A program made the translations under genes and the position numbers. The notes under the pieces are model-generated. The model did no database searches, had not been told where the DNA came from, and saw nothing but the letters and a program-made list of their open reading frames with translations. From Hysterangium stoloniferum (taxonomy: Eukaryota; Basidiomycota; Agaricomycetes; Hysterangiales; Hysterangiaceae), in contig WHVD01000154.1 of the NCBI GenBank assembly GCA_015178975.1, forward strand, positions 1 to 64,000: DNA of 64,000 nucleotides, in the 5' to 3' direction. Below are positions 33,601-45,568 of the stretch, piece by piece. The first letter of the stretch is position 1. Each line of letters starts with the position of its first letter.

Positions 33601-36372
33601 ATAATGTAGAGTAGATATCAATGAAATATCTGCACCAGAATCCACTATAATATTTGTAGGATTTTTGCCATAACTTCCAAGCCATCCTTGAGTGGAAGTG
33701 GCTTGTGCTCCAAGGAAAGCACAACCGGGAGGCCTGGCCATCAGTCTTGGCAAAGAAAATATTTCCCTCTTGGTGGAATTAGCTAGTTTGATAATATAGT
33801 TCTTGACATTGAAGATTCCATTCAACATTTTCCGCTGTAATTTCTGCTCAGAGGCCCTTTTCTGCACAGTAGTTCCCATGTTATCTGAATATATGCTGGT
33901 TTTCCTTTCAGATTCAAGCTCTGATCCCCTCTGACTCGACTCAGGGACTGAAGACTGGTTATTGGAAGTGGAAACCATGTTAACTGATGTGCATATATTC
34001 AGTGCTTGAGATGATTCTGTGTTGGAATGCTCTTCTGAATTCAATTCAATCAAATCAGTTGATTCTTCTATAGTTTCTTGAGAGCTCTCTTCCTCTGAGC
34101 TACAATTGTAATAGAGGTCATCGTATTCTGTTTGAGCTTGAATATCTTCTTCAGTTTGACTAATAAAATTTGTCCGAGCATTTCTTATTCCTTTCTTGGA
34201 GTACTTGCAGTCATAGTCCCAATGCTTTGGGCTGCCACAATGCCTACAAGGCCTAGCCTTCTTGAATTCCAGAGTATTCCCTTTAGAGACAATTGAGTCA
34301 TCTCTTGGGAACTGAGGTTTCCCAATATTAGAACTTCAACCAATTAAATTGGATCTTGCAAACTTGAAACGGTTAGGTCTTGAGGCAGAGCCTTTAGGCT
34401 CTCTAAGTGACTGCTCCAGTTGCTTCAATCTTCTGTCTATGGAAGAGGTAGAAGAAGTGAAGAAGGATGTTTGAAGAGCTTCCTCATGATGCTTAATGGC
34501 AGTTGCAAATTCTCTCAAACTCCTATACCGGTGGGTGTCTAGAATGGCTGCCCAGAACTCAGGAGCTCCATTCATCACTTCCATGATTGTTTCAGAGTCT
34601 GAAAGCCTGTATACCATGCTGAGAAGCTCTGTTTTCCGAATGAAATAGCTTGTAGGAGATTCAGTGGAGTGACCTGCTTCCCGGTAGTTTGCTTTATTAG
34701 TTCTACTTTTCTGCCGGTCAAGCCAGGACCTATTCATGTAATAAACACAAATAGCCCTTCTCAAGGTACTCCAAGAGACTGTAATCTCACGGCGGTAATC
34801 TGTTGGTAATGACCAGAACCATAAGTCGGCTTCCTTCTCAAGCCTGAGAGGGATTAATTGTCCCAACTGTTGGAATATATAGTTGCTTCATTCAGATAGA
34901 TTATTGATCTTGAATATCCATTTGGACAAAGTGTCTGGATCACCATCCCACTTGGGAATAATTTCCGGCTTCAGTTTCAGATCAAAATGAGCTTCTTGTA
35001 TGCTCTTAGCACTTGTAGTATCAGGTAGCTTGGGTGGCCCCCTCATAGAATTAAATCTTCTAGGGCCACTAGGACCATTATCTCCATCATCTCCATCACC
35101 AGGAGGACCTCCTCCTCCTTGAGAGATGTTTGATTCTCCAAACAAACCTGACCTATGAGGCCTTCTATATGATGTTCTCCTATCCCTCTCAGGATCATAA
35201 GATATATGCATCCCAAGAGGTTCTCTGACAGGCTCTTTCCGAGGAATTGTAGTTCCTAAACCTGTAGTAACATAAGGCAATGAAGCCTGCCTTTCAGGAG
35301 GTCTTCTAGTTTGAGGCTCTTGTAATAACTCTGACAATCTTCAAGATTCTGACATATATGCAGGCAGATTATCATAAGGGGAGTGATCACTTGAATGAGG
35401 ACTGCTTGTATATTCAGAAATATGCTTCCTAGCCTCTTGGAAGCCTCGTTCTTCATGTAGAGGCACTCCCTTTTTAGTTTCATGCTTCAAAATGCTATAA
35501 TCGATTTCTTCTCCTTCAGAAGGTAATTCAAATTTTACTTCACTTGTCATTTCTTTAGGAGTTGAATGGATTATTCCTATAGGTTCATGACTAGGTGGTT
35601 CGGAAGGTGATTCTATTTCTGGAGGAAGCTGAATCTGGCTGATCCCCTCAGACTCGACCTGGGCTGGAGAAGCCTCTTGCTGCTCAGGTACTTCAGTTTC
35701 ACCCATTGGAATTAGAGCCTTGTGGAAATATAAATATGCCAGAGTATTCTCAATCTCTTCACGATAGAGGACTGAGATAACTTCGAAGTCTTCTTCATTC
35801 CATGCTTCTCTAGGATTATCATTTGGTCCCCATTTGGGTAGTTTAGGTACTTGTATGCACCTTTAAGTGAGTATAGGAGTTGCCTTATCAATATGCTCTT
35901 GAAGTATCTCCTGTAATAGTTCATAACATCCAGGATCTAAATGATAGCCAGCATCTTCTAATGGCAATTCTCTATTTTCCTCACTAGGGATTCCTCCCAA
36001 TAGGTCTTCTAACAAATAGAGAGCATGAGCCGCTACCTTTTCAGCCTGCTTGGGCAAAGGCATATAGGGTAGACTCTCTGTGTTTGGAGTGTATCTCCTC
36101 CCAAGTTTCAAAATGAGTTCTCTCCTAGACTTGTGTGGAAAGGTTGTCTCATACAGTCTCCTCAATCTCACTGTACTTGGATAGAGGTAAGTAAGATCTC
36201 CTGGTCTGGCTCTATCAATCCTTAATAGATGCTTTTGTGGAGTAGCAGAGAAACTGTGGACTGGAGTATTGGGAATGGTAACATTAAGATGGCGGAAATG
36301 TTCAGGAGTTGTGGTGGGTGTTGGAGAGACTAATCTCTCTGGATGTAGTTGTATGCTAGGTGTTTTGGACAT
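33574..36372 (-). pseudogene. GyB gag with zinc knuckle and start of protease
   Basis: One frame from ATG 36372 to about 33574 with four internal stops: TAA 35863-35865, TGA 35341-35343, TGA 34888-34890, TGA 34336-34338. It has a long Pro/Ser-rich N-terminus, a basic GPRR region, the gag fold (WDGDPDTLSKWIFKI; ADLWFWSLP), a CCHC zinc knuckle (CRHCGSPKHWDYDC near 34215) and the protease active site VDSGADISLIS near 33625. The frame then shifts into pol. The encoded coat and protease proteins cannot be made full-length from this copy. Confidence 0.85.
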
Positions 36373-36609
36373 AGTAGAATTATTTCTAGTCCTACTAAGA
36401 GTAAATCGAATACTGTTAGGTGGTAAGAGAGTAGGAGTATTCGATGGAGGAATAGGTGTATTGATTTGATTCGAAGAAAGCTTTTGTAGCTTGATAGTAA
36501 CTTGATTTAGTCTTGATTTGATTTCAAAATGTTCTGGATGAAAGCCTTGATCCAGAATATATGTGGGTTACTGAAAGATTGCTGCAACAATAGATTGAAA
36601 CAAGTTCTT

Positions 36610-36625
36610 CCCAGAACGTCCACCA
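36610..36625 (-). promoter_or_regulatory. GyB primer binding site
   Basis: The minus strand reads TGGTGGACGTTCTGGG, five bases inside the 5' LTR. TGG followed by TGGACG would pair with a tRNA ending CGTCCACCA. The tRNA itself cannot be named from the window. Confidence 0.5.
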
Positions 36626-36630
36626 ATTTT

Positions 36631-36678
36631 TGTAATGTATTCAGGGGATTCTCTTAGATAGCTCAATATATGCTATAG
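36631..36678 (-). repeat. GyB 5' LTR, inner 48 bp
   Basis: Identical to 27343-27390 of the other LTR. It stops at the Plavaka insertion; the rest of this LTR is at 45569-46786. Confidence 0.9.
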
Positions 36679-36931
36679 CATCAGGAAAACGGGGATGGGC
36701 GCTAATGTGTACAGTACCGTCTAGACCAACAAGGTCTTGTACAGACAGTATAGACAGTCCACGTAGTACGCGAATATCGGCTACCAGCTCAGGTATGCCT
36801 AGCGGGCACCTCCATAGACATTAGGAAAATGGAGATGGGCGCTAATGTGTACAGTACCGTCTAGACCGACAAGGTCTTGTACAGACAGTATAGACAGTCC
36901 ACGTAGTACGCGAATATCGGCTACCAGCTCA
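36679..36931. repeat. 140-bp subterminal direct repeat with internal TIR copy
   Basis: Two units (36679-36818 and from 36819). The second begins CATTAGGAAAATGG, a near copy of the terminal CATCAGGAAAACGG. Both share GATGGGCGCTAATGTGTACA and the rest up to ATCGGCTACCAGCTC. They are possible transposase binding sites. Confidence 0.88.
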
Positions 36932-37306
36932 ATACGCTTAGTGGGGCATAGCCGTATGCTAGTAGCTAGTCCAGACAGTCTTGGATAGTCTAAGTAGTAC
37001 TATGATGTATATGCAGTACAGTACAGTACATTTATTGTAACAATAGGTAGTACTTAATCACTCCCCATGGTTAAAAGCGGGTAGTCAGAAAAACTACTAA
37101 TCAGCTCATACTACACTAAGTAGTATAGTACTCTGCCAAACCTGTGCCTTCAAGAAAACCCTTTCACCCTGATCCCAGCTTATGTCAAACTTCATAATTC
37201 CTATCCCTCACTGGCAGGCTTGTGACCCAACTTCCGGGTCATGGGGACTTTTTCAAGAAGTAAGCAATATTATTATGTAATCAGGTACATGCTAATTACT
37301 CCTCAG

Positions 37307-37829
37307 ATGCAAAATAAAACAGATCTGGCAGACTCAAAGCAGACTCTTGGACTTGGATTTTCTGGAGATGGATATATTCTTTCTGCTTATAGAAAAGATG
37401 GAATTGGTATGTTTATATGATGCTCTAATATAAACAAGGGATTAAGACTTCATTTTTATAGATGTTCTTACCTTAGAGTCTGAACTGTATCACCCAATGG
37501 GTTCTGGCAAGCCACCTGATAATTCTAAGAGGCCCCCCTATGTCCTGCTGCTTGATCTCCCTTGTGATGTGGAAAAAGATACTTTGTATAAAGCATTTGG
37601 GAAATATGGGAAAGTTATCTCCTTGAAGGTGAATTATAATTCCCAGGTACAGGACAATTTGATTCAAATATAATTGTTTTCATTCTGAGTGATATAATAG
37701 GTTGATTTATTGTATGGACATATGATTGTATCTTCAGAGGCTATGGCTCAGGACTGTGTGAAGTACATACATGGACAGGTTTGTCACCAATTCATCTGCC
37801 ACCTGCATCCAACTGAATGGCACATATAG
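37307..37829 (+). CDS. small RRM (RNA recognition motif) protein, three exons
   Basis: Exons 37307-37406, 37462-37646 and 37701-37829, with introns of 55 and 54 nt (GTATGT...TAG, GTACAG...TAG); total 138 codons including stop. The product has a short N-terminus and an RRM fold: RNP2-like YVLLLDLP, helix with DTLYKAFGKYGKV, strand ISLKVNY, RNP1-like YGHMIVSS, and helix AMAQDCVKYIHG. The aromatic residues of a strong RNP1 are partly missing. It lies inside the Plavaka element, convergent with the transposase gene. A further upstream intron (37260-37306) may separate a 5' leader. It is either captured host cargo or a regular component of this element type; RNA binding is inferred from the fold. 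Confidence 0.65.
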
Positions 37830-38255
37830 AGCCTGAGACCTGGTGGTGGAAGAATAAAAATAAAAATACTAGACTCTTATGAGTTTTTTGGACACAATGG
37901 AATGCATAAAGTCATATACATTAACAAAACCTACTAAAGTGACCAGATAGCTCTAACCAATAAAGCATTGGATTACTATCACAGTCCACTTATCAAGGGA
38001 GCATACTCTAGAATGCTGAAGGTGTTAGCATGCAAGCTCTAATATAAGAGAAGGGAGTTCTAATTGATATTTGAACTGAAGACTTGTAGCATACAAAGAC
38101 AAGGATTTGTATTAAAAATAAAGTCAAGGTAAAAAACAGAACAAAGGGAGCAGAATGGATGAAAAGGATGAGAGGGATCATCAATGGAAGATGGATGTTT
38201 GAAAGGATCAAGCAACTTGGCATAGTAAACATGATGAGAATGGAAAACCAGTTAA
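37830..38255. other. spacer between convergent RRM and transposase genes
   Basis: No coding domain recognised; presumably holds both 3' ends. Confidence 0.5.
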
Positions 38256-41200
38256 TCAAAATAGAGTCTGATATGTTAATTGGTTATGAAAAGAATTCAC
38301 AAAAAATCTATCGTGCTTATCAAGACAAGTGTGTTCATCAAAATTAAGAGGAGGCAAGGTCTTTGATTTGGGAAATCTTGGAACTAAGGAGCATGGCTGC
38401 ACAATCCAGTTCAAAGGAATTACACCTCCCTCCTTCTGGTTATTCTTGTTAACAAGTTGCTTTACTTCATACATATCAATATATTTGACTGTCTCTGCTT
38501 TAGGCTTTGAGAACCATTCAACATAGGCCAAAGGTTCATATTTTTCATTCTGGCCAGTAATTAGCTTGTTTGTCATGGGGTCACGTGCTGCTCTGAAGAT
38601 AAGTTTCAAACGTCCAATTCGAAGACCTATAATTGAATTGAATTCATTAAATAGTATTATAAGATGTTTTGATAACTCAATGACTTACCATTCATGCCAT
38701 TTTGTTGGGTCCCTATGTCACTCTGCTCATCAATGACAACAGTATCAAAACATGGTATAGAGCTTTTGGAAGTCTTTAGTCTGGCAAGCACCCCACATCG
38801 TTCATTAGAACCATTGTATACTCCAACTATTGGTAGTTCAATGGACACTCTACTCCAGATAGCTAATGTATTCCAGTGTTCAGGTAGGTGAAATGTTAAG
38901 GCATTTTGATTTAGCTGTCGAGTTGTAATGTCTTTATTTTTGAGTCTGATAAGATACTTCTTCAACTCCATTTCAAATTGTGGTATAGAATAATCATCAG
39001 TAACCTTTTGAATAGGCACTTGTGAAAAAGGTGGCCGTTTAGCAATGGCATGAGATGATTTAGTTTGTAGTGCATGGAGTTTTGGCTTGAACCTTACAAC
39101 ACTCAGTTGATTACTTTGTGGTAACCTTTCTTCCTCACTCTCAGCTAGATTGACATTGATTTCACAAATTTCCTCATTTGATGTGTCTGAACTAGTTTGC
39201 AGTAGGTTTCCTGTCCAATCATTATTTAGCCACCGAAGATACAAACTGTGCTGTTGAATTTTGTCCTGTCTGGTGAGCCAAGTGATCATTTGAGTTATAT
39301 AGTCTTTGTGATTTGTGTGCTCAAATGCTGACTTGACAAGGTCAATGTGATACCGTTCAGAAATCTCTGTACTATAATTATTAGTAGCACCAACCCAGCG
39401 TATGTGTTCTGGATAGTGCTTCCGACAATGTTTCTTTGGAATAGCCCAATGATCATCACCTCTTTTCAAGGTACGACCACCCTCTGTGACAAATGCTTCT
39501 CGATGTAAATCATAGATCTCATCAAATTCTGTAAGCCTTTGCAAGTCTGCCTCTGTGAGATGTGTCCACTGAGCAGTGAAAATAAAGTCCAATTCAGCCC
39601 TGACAGCTTGAACAATTTCATTGCTTGTAGCACCATAAATTGCAGGAAGAAAAGATCTTTCAAGATCTTTCCATTCCCGTCCTGACCATTGTGAAATTTT
39701 TGATATTCCTGAGCTAAAGTGCCTGTACCCATGCTCCTTTGGTAGCCGACGGAAGCGTTTGTCAAGTTCAAAATCACCAATGATGTTCCTACACCATTTA
39801 GCTGTGTGATCATAGAAAGCTTTATGCAATCCATGCAAAACATCATTGCAGATAACTTTACAAATATCTGTGTGTGGGAGATCTTCCCAGAATGGATACT
39901 CCACCCCACTTAATTGAGCTTCCTTAGCTGCAGTAATAAAAGTCCATGTATCAGCATTGACCCCAACATGCCTACGAACTGTACATATCTTCTCCAAAAT
40001 ACTATGAGCTGTCCGTGGTGAGCAAATATGAAGTTCTCCTAAGTTCTTGGTTTCAGCAAGGCAGGTTGTACATGAGTTTTTCCCAAGACATGCAATTAGT
40101 GTTTGCTCTTCTTTATCAGCCAAATACAGTACAAGGAATATTTGGTGTTCTCGTAAAAGTCCTTTGGGATCTGGGATCCAAACAGGAATTTTTCCTGCAT
40201 GTCTCAGTGGCTCCACAACTATTTTCATGCATGTGTGAAAAAGGCGTGCTTGCAACCTTCCTGGAAATTGATTGTCTTTTGTTTTTGTGGGAAATTCAGT
40301 TTTGCCAAATTTGCAAACTGGGATAAATCCCACAAGCATGAAAGCAAGCTTGCTTGGTTGATTTCGAACAGTTGAATCTATATGCCCACTAGAAGCATAA
40401 ATTGGATGAACTTTGCCATCACCAGAAAAGTTTGTTACATGTGTGGCATCAGATGCCAAAATAGCAGGAAGTACTGTAACACCTGGTGGTACCTTTGTTT
40501 GCAGTTCCAGCCAGGCATCTCCAGTGTAGATATCACCATAAACACGACCAGCATCAGATAGCTCTTCATTTGAGTACCAAAGGATAGGTTCATAATTCAT
40601 AGCATCCTCAAATGCTGGATTCTGTTCCAGGTAACTCAAACATTCAACTAGATCACAATAGTATAAAATCTGTGGTTCATTGGGAGCTTCAGGTAAAACC
40701 ACCTCCTTTGAATGCCATTCTGGACCTGCTTGCAAAAATTCATCAATACGTTTCCACATCTCTTGAGCTGTCTTGAAACTTGGCTGGTGTTCCATTTCAC
40801 TGATCTGACAAGTAGGTTAGTACTGAATCAATATAACAAGCAACTAATATACCCATTTAGTTTTTAAAAAGGCATCAATCTCAGCATTTGAAATTCCACA
40901 AGTTCCAAGCCATTCAACCAGACTCCACTCAGCCTCATCTGCAAATGGGAATGCAGGTAAATCGGGGGTGGTGGTTGTTCGATGAAGCTTTTGGAAAACA
41001 GTCTCACAAGTACCATGGACTGTGGATGCATCTGGAAATGGTCTTGCCTCAAATATATCCATACCTTTAGTGTTGGAAGTAGAACTCTGTCTAATAGGAG
41101 GTAGTTCATTTGGATAGAGTTCAACAGAAGGCTCTTGTGGCAGTTCCAAATGGAAGGTATTGACATCCTTGCCCTGAATATCTATGTCCATGAACTTGTT

Positions 41201-41479
41201 TGGTGAGTAGAAACGAGGCCTTTTAGCTGGGCCGTTGTCTGGTGTCTTTGGACTATCATGAGGTACATTAAACTGTCTCTGCTCTATCTCTGATGAGTTT
41301 GGGTCAGAATTCGATCTAGCTTTGATTAACAGAAGGGATGCATAATATTTCTCCTGTTGCTGTTTGTACAGTTCACCACATGCTTTTGATTGAGCATAAT
41401 GACCCTTCAGTCTTGCAAAAAAACTGCTGCAAAATTTACATAGCTGAGTTGCATTTGTTGTGGGCATCTTTGGGGCCAT
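38256..41479 (-). CDS. Plavaka transposase, intact
   Basis: Exons 41479-40853, 40804-38689 and 38626-38256; introns of 48 nt (with a TACTAAC branch point) and 62 nt; 1038 codons in frame without a stop, so 1037 aa. The N-terminus has a zinc-finger-like CKFCSSFFARLKGHYAQSKAC (split: C-C then H-C). The body has the Plavaka hallmarks: VLPAILASDATHVT, SGDGKVHPIY, KLAFMLVGFIPV, NDVLHGLHKAFYDHTAKWC, and RFRRLPKEHGYRHF with GISKISQWSGREWKD. The C-terminus carries RIGRLKLIFRAARDP. Plavaka enzymes are CACTA-related cut-and-paste transposases of basidiomycetes. ATG 41479 was chosen because the upstream in-frame Met (41563) precedes the zinc finger by a hydrophobic, unlikely extension. The product and TIRs look intact, so this may be an active autonomous copy. 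Confidence 0.88.
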
Positions 41480-41539
41480 TATGCTAAAGATGTTGTGGAT
41501 GCCTTGAGAAAGTGTCAGCACCAAGAAAAGAGGGGGAGA

Positions 41540-42540
41540 GGGAGAGAAATAAGCCAAATACATCTAAAATAATCTAAAAAGTGAAAAAGGTTATGAATAA
41601 ATTTCAACAGTATAAAAGTACCATAAATGCACCTGAGATGGTTATATGCCCTTCAGGCAGTGTATTAGAGCACAGGAAATTGCAGGAAGCAGGCAAACTC
41701 TGACTGCAAATGCATTTTTCAATTATCAAGAGTAAAATGTAAATTAAATTAAATACAGAATACAACACACCTTTTATGTGGCCTTCAGAGCTTATAAATA
41801 TTGCAAAGAGAAGCCTCCTACAATGTAGGGAAGGAGAGAGAACAGACAAAAAGAGAGGTAAAGGGAGAGAAACAAGGCAAATCTAAAATAGTTCCAAACA
41901 GCAAAAAGAAAAAGTGTAAATAATTTTCCAATAGCATAAAGGCATTAAAAGAAGGTACCTAAAACTGTTATATAGCCTTACAGCAGTGTATTTCCAGAGT
42001 AAGAGCACAAATATCACTGGGGACAGACAAATTCTTCCTTCAAATGAATTTTTTTAATCATTAAAAAATGAAAGTAAATTAAATTAAATACATACAGGAT
42101 CCAATACCCCCTTTATATGGTCTTCAGAGCCGTAAAGAGGAGCCCCCTATACTGTGGGGAGGAGAAGGCCTGGGGAGGGAGAAGAAACAGACAAAGAGGG
42201 AGACAGAGGGAGAGACACAAAGCAAATAAGTCTAAAATAGTTCCAAAAAGCAAAAGAAAAACAAATGAACAACTTATAACAGAATAAGGGCACTAAAAAT
42301 GCACCTGAAACTGCTCTATATCCTTTGGGCAGTGTATTCCCAGATTTAGAGCACAAAAAATCCACGAAGAGGTCAATTCTGACTGAAAATGAATTATTAA
42401 TTATTAAAACGGAAAATTAAATAGAATTAAATAGAGGATCTCACACACCTTTATGTGAGCCTTTAGGGCTCAGAAATATTGCTAATATAACCCCCCTATA
42501 ATGTGGGGAGGAGAGGGCTCAGGGTGGGAGAGGTGGCAGG
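41540..42540. repeat. three tandem units of about 330-350 bp between divergent genes
   Basis: Each unit has CTAAAATAGTTCCAAA (or near), an A-rich part, a GCAGTGTATT word, GAGCACA, AATTAAATTAAATA, TTTATGTGGCCTTCAGAGC, and a purine-rich GGGGAGGAG block. Unit starts are near 41560, 41883 and 42233. They fill the space between the transposase start (41479) and the DUF6532-like gene start (42763). Confidence 0.8.
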
Positions 42541-42762
42541 AGAGAAGGATAGCGGCCTTGAGGCATCCTGCAGGCTTCCCAAGAGTGTGGGAAGTCCTTA
42601 CATAAGTTTTCCCCATATTACACTCGACACCACATCCATTCAGGAACATATCAATCCATCGCTCATACTATCAATCTGATCACTATATATACTCTTAGCC
42701 CCTTTGATAAGGTAAGTATCATAATATCTAATATCTTTTCTGACTCAAAAATCTCTTTTAGT

Positions 42763-45064
42763 ATGAATTTCAGTACAAGTACAAATTTCGACTTCGCTCC
42801 ATTTCCTGGGATTCCTGAAGATTTTGACCAGCTTGAAATCCATCCAGATATTATAGACAATGGTAACATAAATGCAGACACTGACAACTGTGCAGAGCAG
42901 GTGTTCAGTGAAAGCTATGGTGGTGCCTGCAACTCGAATGGATTCATAGCACCAGCGGGTAGTGCAGGCACAGCAGAATTCTATCAGGCACAATCCCGGA
43001 TCACATCACAGCCTGTCAGGGCTTACACAGAAAACCCTGGACCATTGCTACCTATGTGCCAATACTTACAAGAAAATGGAGTGAATAATAGAAGGGATAA
43101 TCAGGTGCGCAATTATATTTTTAGTTTTTTTATTTTTAGTACTAATTATTGTGTCATTTCCTACAGGCCCCCACTTTCCCTGTTTTGCCTGGGCTCGAAA
43201 ATTCACCACCTATTAATCCTACTGGTAGTGCTTCACAGCCACAAAAGAACAGTGGACATGCATTGGTATCATCTCTCCGTGCACGAAGGGACATCCAGCC
43301 CAGGCAGCAAAGAGTTCCCACGGCACATCCTGCTCCTTATACTATACCGCTGGTTCACAGGGCACATTCCCTAGATGTCTCTGCACTGCCCACATTGACC
43401 AACCGCCCACACTACCTCAAGGTACCTGCACGCACATCAACCAAGCACACACAACCTCCCCACCTACAGGCACACGCTGCCCCATCCATTACAAATACAC
43501 AAACACATATCCACACATCCCCATCCCCTACTTCAACCTCTTTGGTGACCGATCGTGAAGATTTCCAAAAAGAGTCCAAGACACTTCAGTGGGATGGCCG
43601 TACATTTGCATCTGGTGATCGAGAGGCTAAAGCAGTGATTGGTGCAGCTGACGCTCTTTTTTTAAACTGTCACTACTGACGAAATATATGTTTCCGGAGG
43701 TTCACAACAATATATTACAAAAAGCAGCTAGTGATGCTTGGTTTACCGGCCAGCTAAACATCAAAAGAGAAGTCGTGATTCCTTTGGATAGTAATATTAT
43801 AAGCTATGTAATATTCTCATTCTTATTTTTTTTATTATCTCACACAGTCCTTTGTAGCTTTGTAGAAATGCTCGTAGTCACCGCAACACCCTTGCAAAAG
43901 GAGTCAGGGATGACATCATTGGAACATTCAATCTGCATGAGCATAAGGAGCTCAATGTCCGTCTTAATGTCATTCAAACATTGTCCTCCAATGCCGTTTT
44001 TATTTATGAAAAGGTAAGACTTACAATTGAAGGACGGCAGAAGTTATCACCTCAAGGTGTAAGTTTTTCTTTTCTATGACCATTTTTAACCTTATTTATT
44101 TCTTTGATAATACTATAGAAACCAATGCGCAGTGGCGAATGGCACCATCCTTGCATCAAAAAGGCCATGATGCACATCGTGTTCAAAAATAGAAATTCAC
44201 ATGGCGCGCAGCATCCTGATATTTTTCAGTCCATGCCTCTTGAAACCATTGCCTTTTGCTGCATTGCGGTAAGTCATTGACTAGGCTCAATATTCCTCAT
44301 ACTAACAAAATGATAGATTAAGCATGCCCTAGACTATGAGGCGTCTCATGTGGAGTCACTCATACTAGGCCGTGCTACAGACAATACCTCTTTTGCTTTT
44401 GATGGCCGTGTTTATGACCAAAGCTATCGTGCATACATGAAATCCCTTCAAGAATTCCAAAGAAATCACTACAGCTACTGCTCAACACTTCAAGAGAAGC
44501 TATGGATTGCGGGAAGGTAATGTATCTTATTCTTGCACTATTTGACACTTTACTGAACACATCTACAGCAACAAATTGAATCTATCCTTGCAGAATGACC
44601 ACAGCATTGAAGACAATATCGTCTTTGGAGAAGGAATGGACCTGGCTGAGTATGAGATGTTGATTGCAGCAGAGCTAGCAGAAACAGCGTGTCCAGAGAT
44701 GACAACAGCTGATACAAATACGGTGCGAACATCCTCTCACACATTTCTTTGAATCAAGCTAAATTTTCTTATAATTTTCTAGACATCCTTCACAGACATA
44801 GGTAGCAGCGAAGATCACACATATGCGAATTCTCACCTCACTCCATCATTTGAATCAGACAATGTGGTAGTCACAAGTCGCACTAATATCCCATCTCCAA
44901 CTCTCACTACGCCATCTCCAACTCTCACTACGCCATCTCCAACTCTCACTACGCCATCTCCAACTCTCAATATCCCATCTCTGACTCCCAATACACCAGC
45001 TGCGACTCTTGATATCCCATCTCAGACTCTCTGGAATCTGCCAGAACCCCATCTCCCACTCTGA
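42763..45064 (+). pseudogene. DUF6532-like multi-exon gene of the Plavaka element, one frameshift
   Basis: Exons 42763-43104, 43167-43807, 43868-44058 (acceptor may be at 43858), 44119-44268, 44317-44516, 44569-44722 and 44783-45064, with introns of about 48-62 nt. The phases agree from exon 3 to the stop. Exon 1-2 is low-complexity (Pro/Ser/Thr/His). The core LLTKYMFPEVHNNILQKAAS, RNARSHRNTLAKGVRDD, WHHPCIKKAMMHIVFKN and ETIAFCCIAIKHALDYE fits DUF6532, a basidiomycete family often near Plavaka genes. The tail has 7-aa repeats (PSPTLTT). A run of seven T (43657-43663) breaks the frame of exon 2; eight would keep it. It could be a real defect or a sequencing error. The function is unknown. Confidence 0.6.
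44899..44975. repeat. 21-bp coding repeat
   Basis: Three to four copies of CCATCTCCAACTCTCACTAC(G) in the last exon of the DUF6532-like gene, encoding PSPTLTT units, followed by diverged copies. Confidence 0.85.
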
Positions 45065-45265
45065 CTCGGACACTACATCCATTGGTACCTCAGGCTCTAC
45101 CTCCGCTCTCAAAGCCCCTCTTGGACTCATTTTTTTCTCTTTTCTTCACTTCATATCATTCCGGCATTTTGAATCAATTTTTTTGTTTTACTGCCTGATA
45201 GTCATAATAATCATGTTCTGTTTGATAAAAAATATATCTGCTCTGATCAACGGTCTCAAATTGAT

Positions 45266-45312
45266 TGATATTATTATATTATTATATTATTATATTATTA
45301 TATTATATAATT
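45266..45312. repeat. ATT/ATA microsatellite
   Basis: TATTATAT units downstream of the DUF6532-like gene stop. Confidence 0.85.
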
Positions 45313-45378
45313 TATATTGTTAAATAATTTACTATATTATATTAGGATAATCATGCACACCACACATATTATCGCGTG

Positions 45379-45450
45379 CTGCTTATACCACGCGTACTGC
45401 TTATACCACGCGTACTGCTTATACCACGTGTACTGCTTATACCGCGCGTA
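45379..45450. repeat. 18-bp tandem repeat, four copies, near right end of Plavaka element
   Basis: CTGCTTATACCACGCGTA repeated four times with one or two changes in the last copies. It is about 115 bp from the right terminal repeat. Confidence 0.9.
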
Positions 45451-45568
45451 CCTAATATTTGGTCTATGTTGTCTAGTACACTCTCAGACTGGACCTAAAG
45501 TATGCGAGGTCTGAGTGGTATAGACACTCCAGGACTGTACATACCATATTTTCGACTTTCCTGATGAG

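Larger units (their letters stand above)
36679..45566. mobile_element. complete Plavaka-type DNA transposon, 8.9 kb
   Basis: Terminal inverted repeats CATCAGGAAA (36679) and TTTCCTGATG (ending 45566). It is flanked by AG (36677-36678 and 45567-45568), while the unsplit GyB LTR at 27389-27390 has a single AG; the target duplication is thus 2 bp. It holds an RRM gene (37307-37829), the transposase (38256-41479, minus), repeats (41540-42540), a DUF6532-like gene (42763-45064), and short repeats near both ends. Confidence 0.9.
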
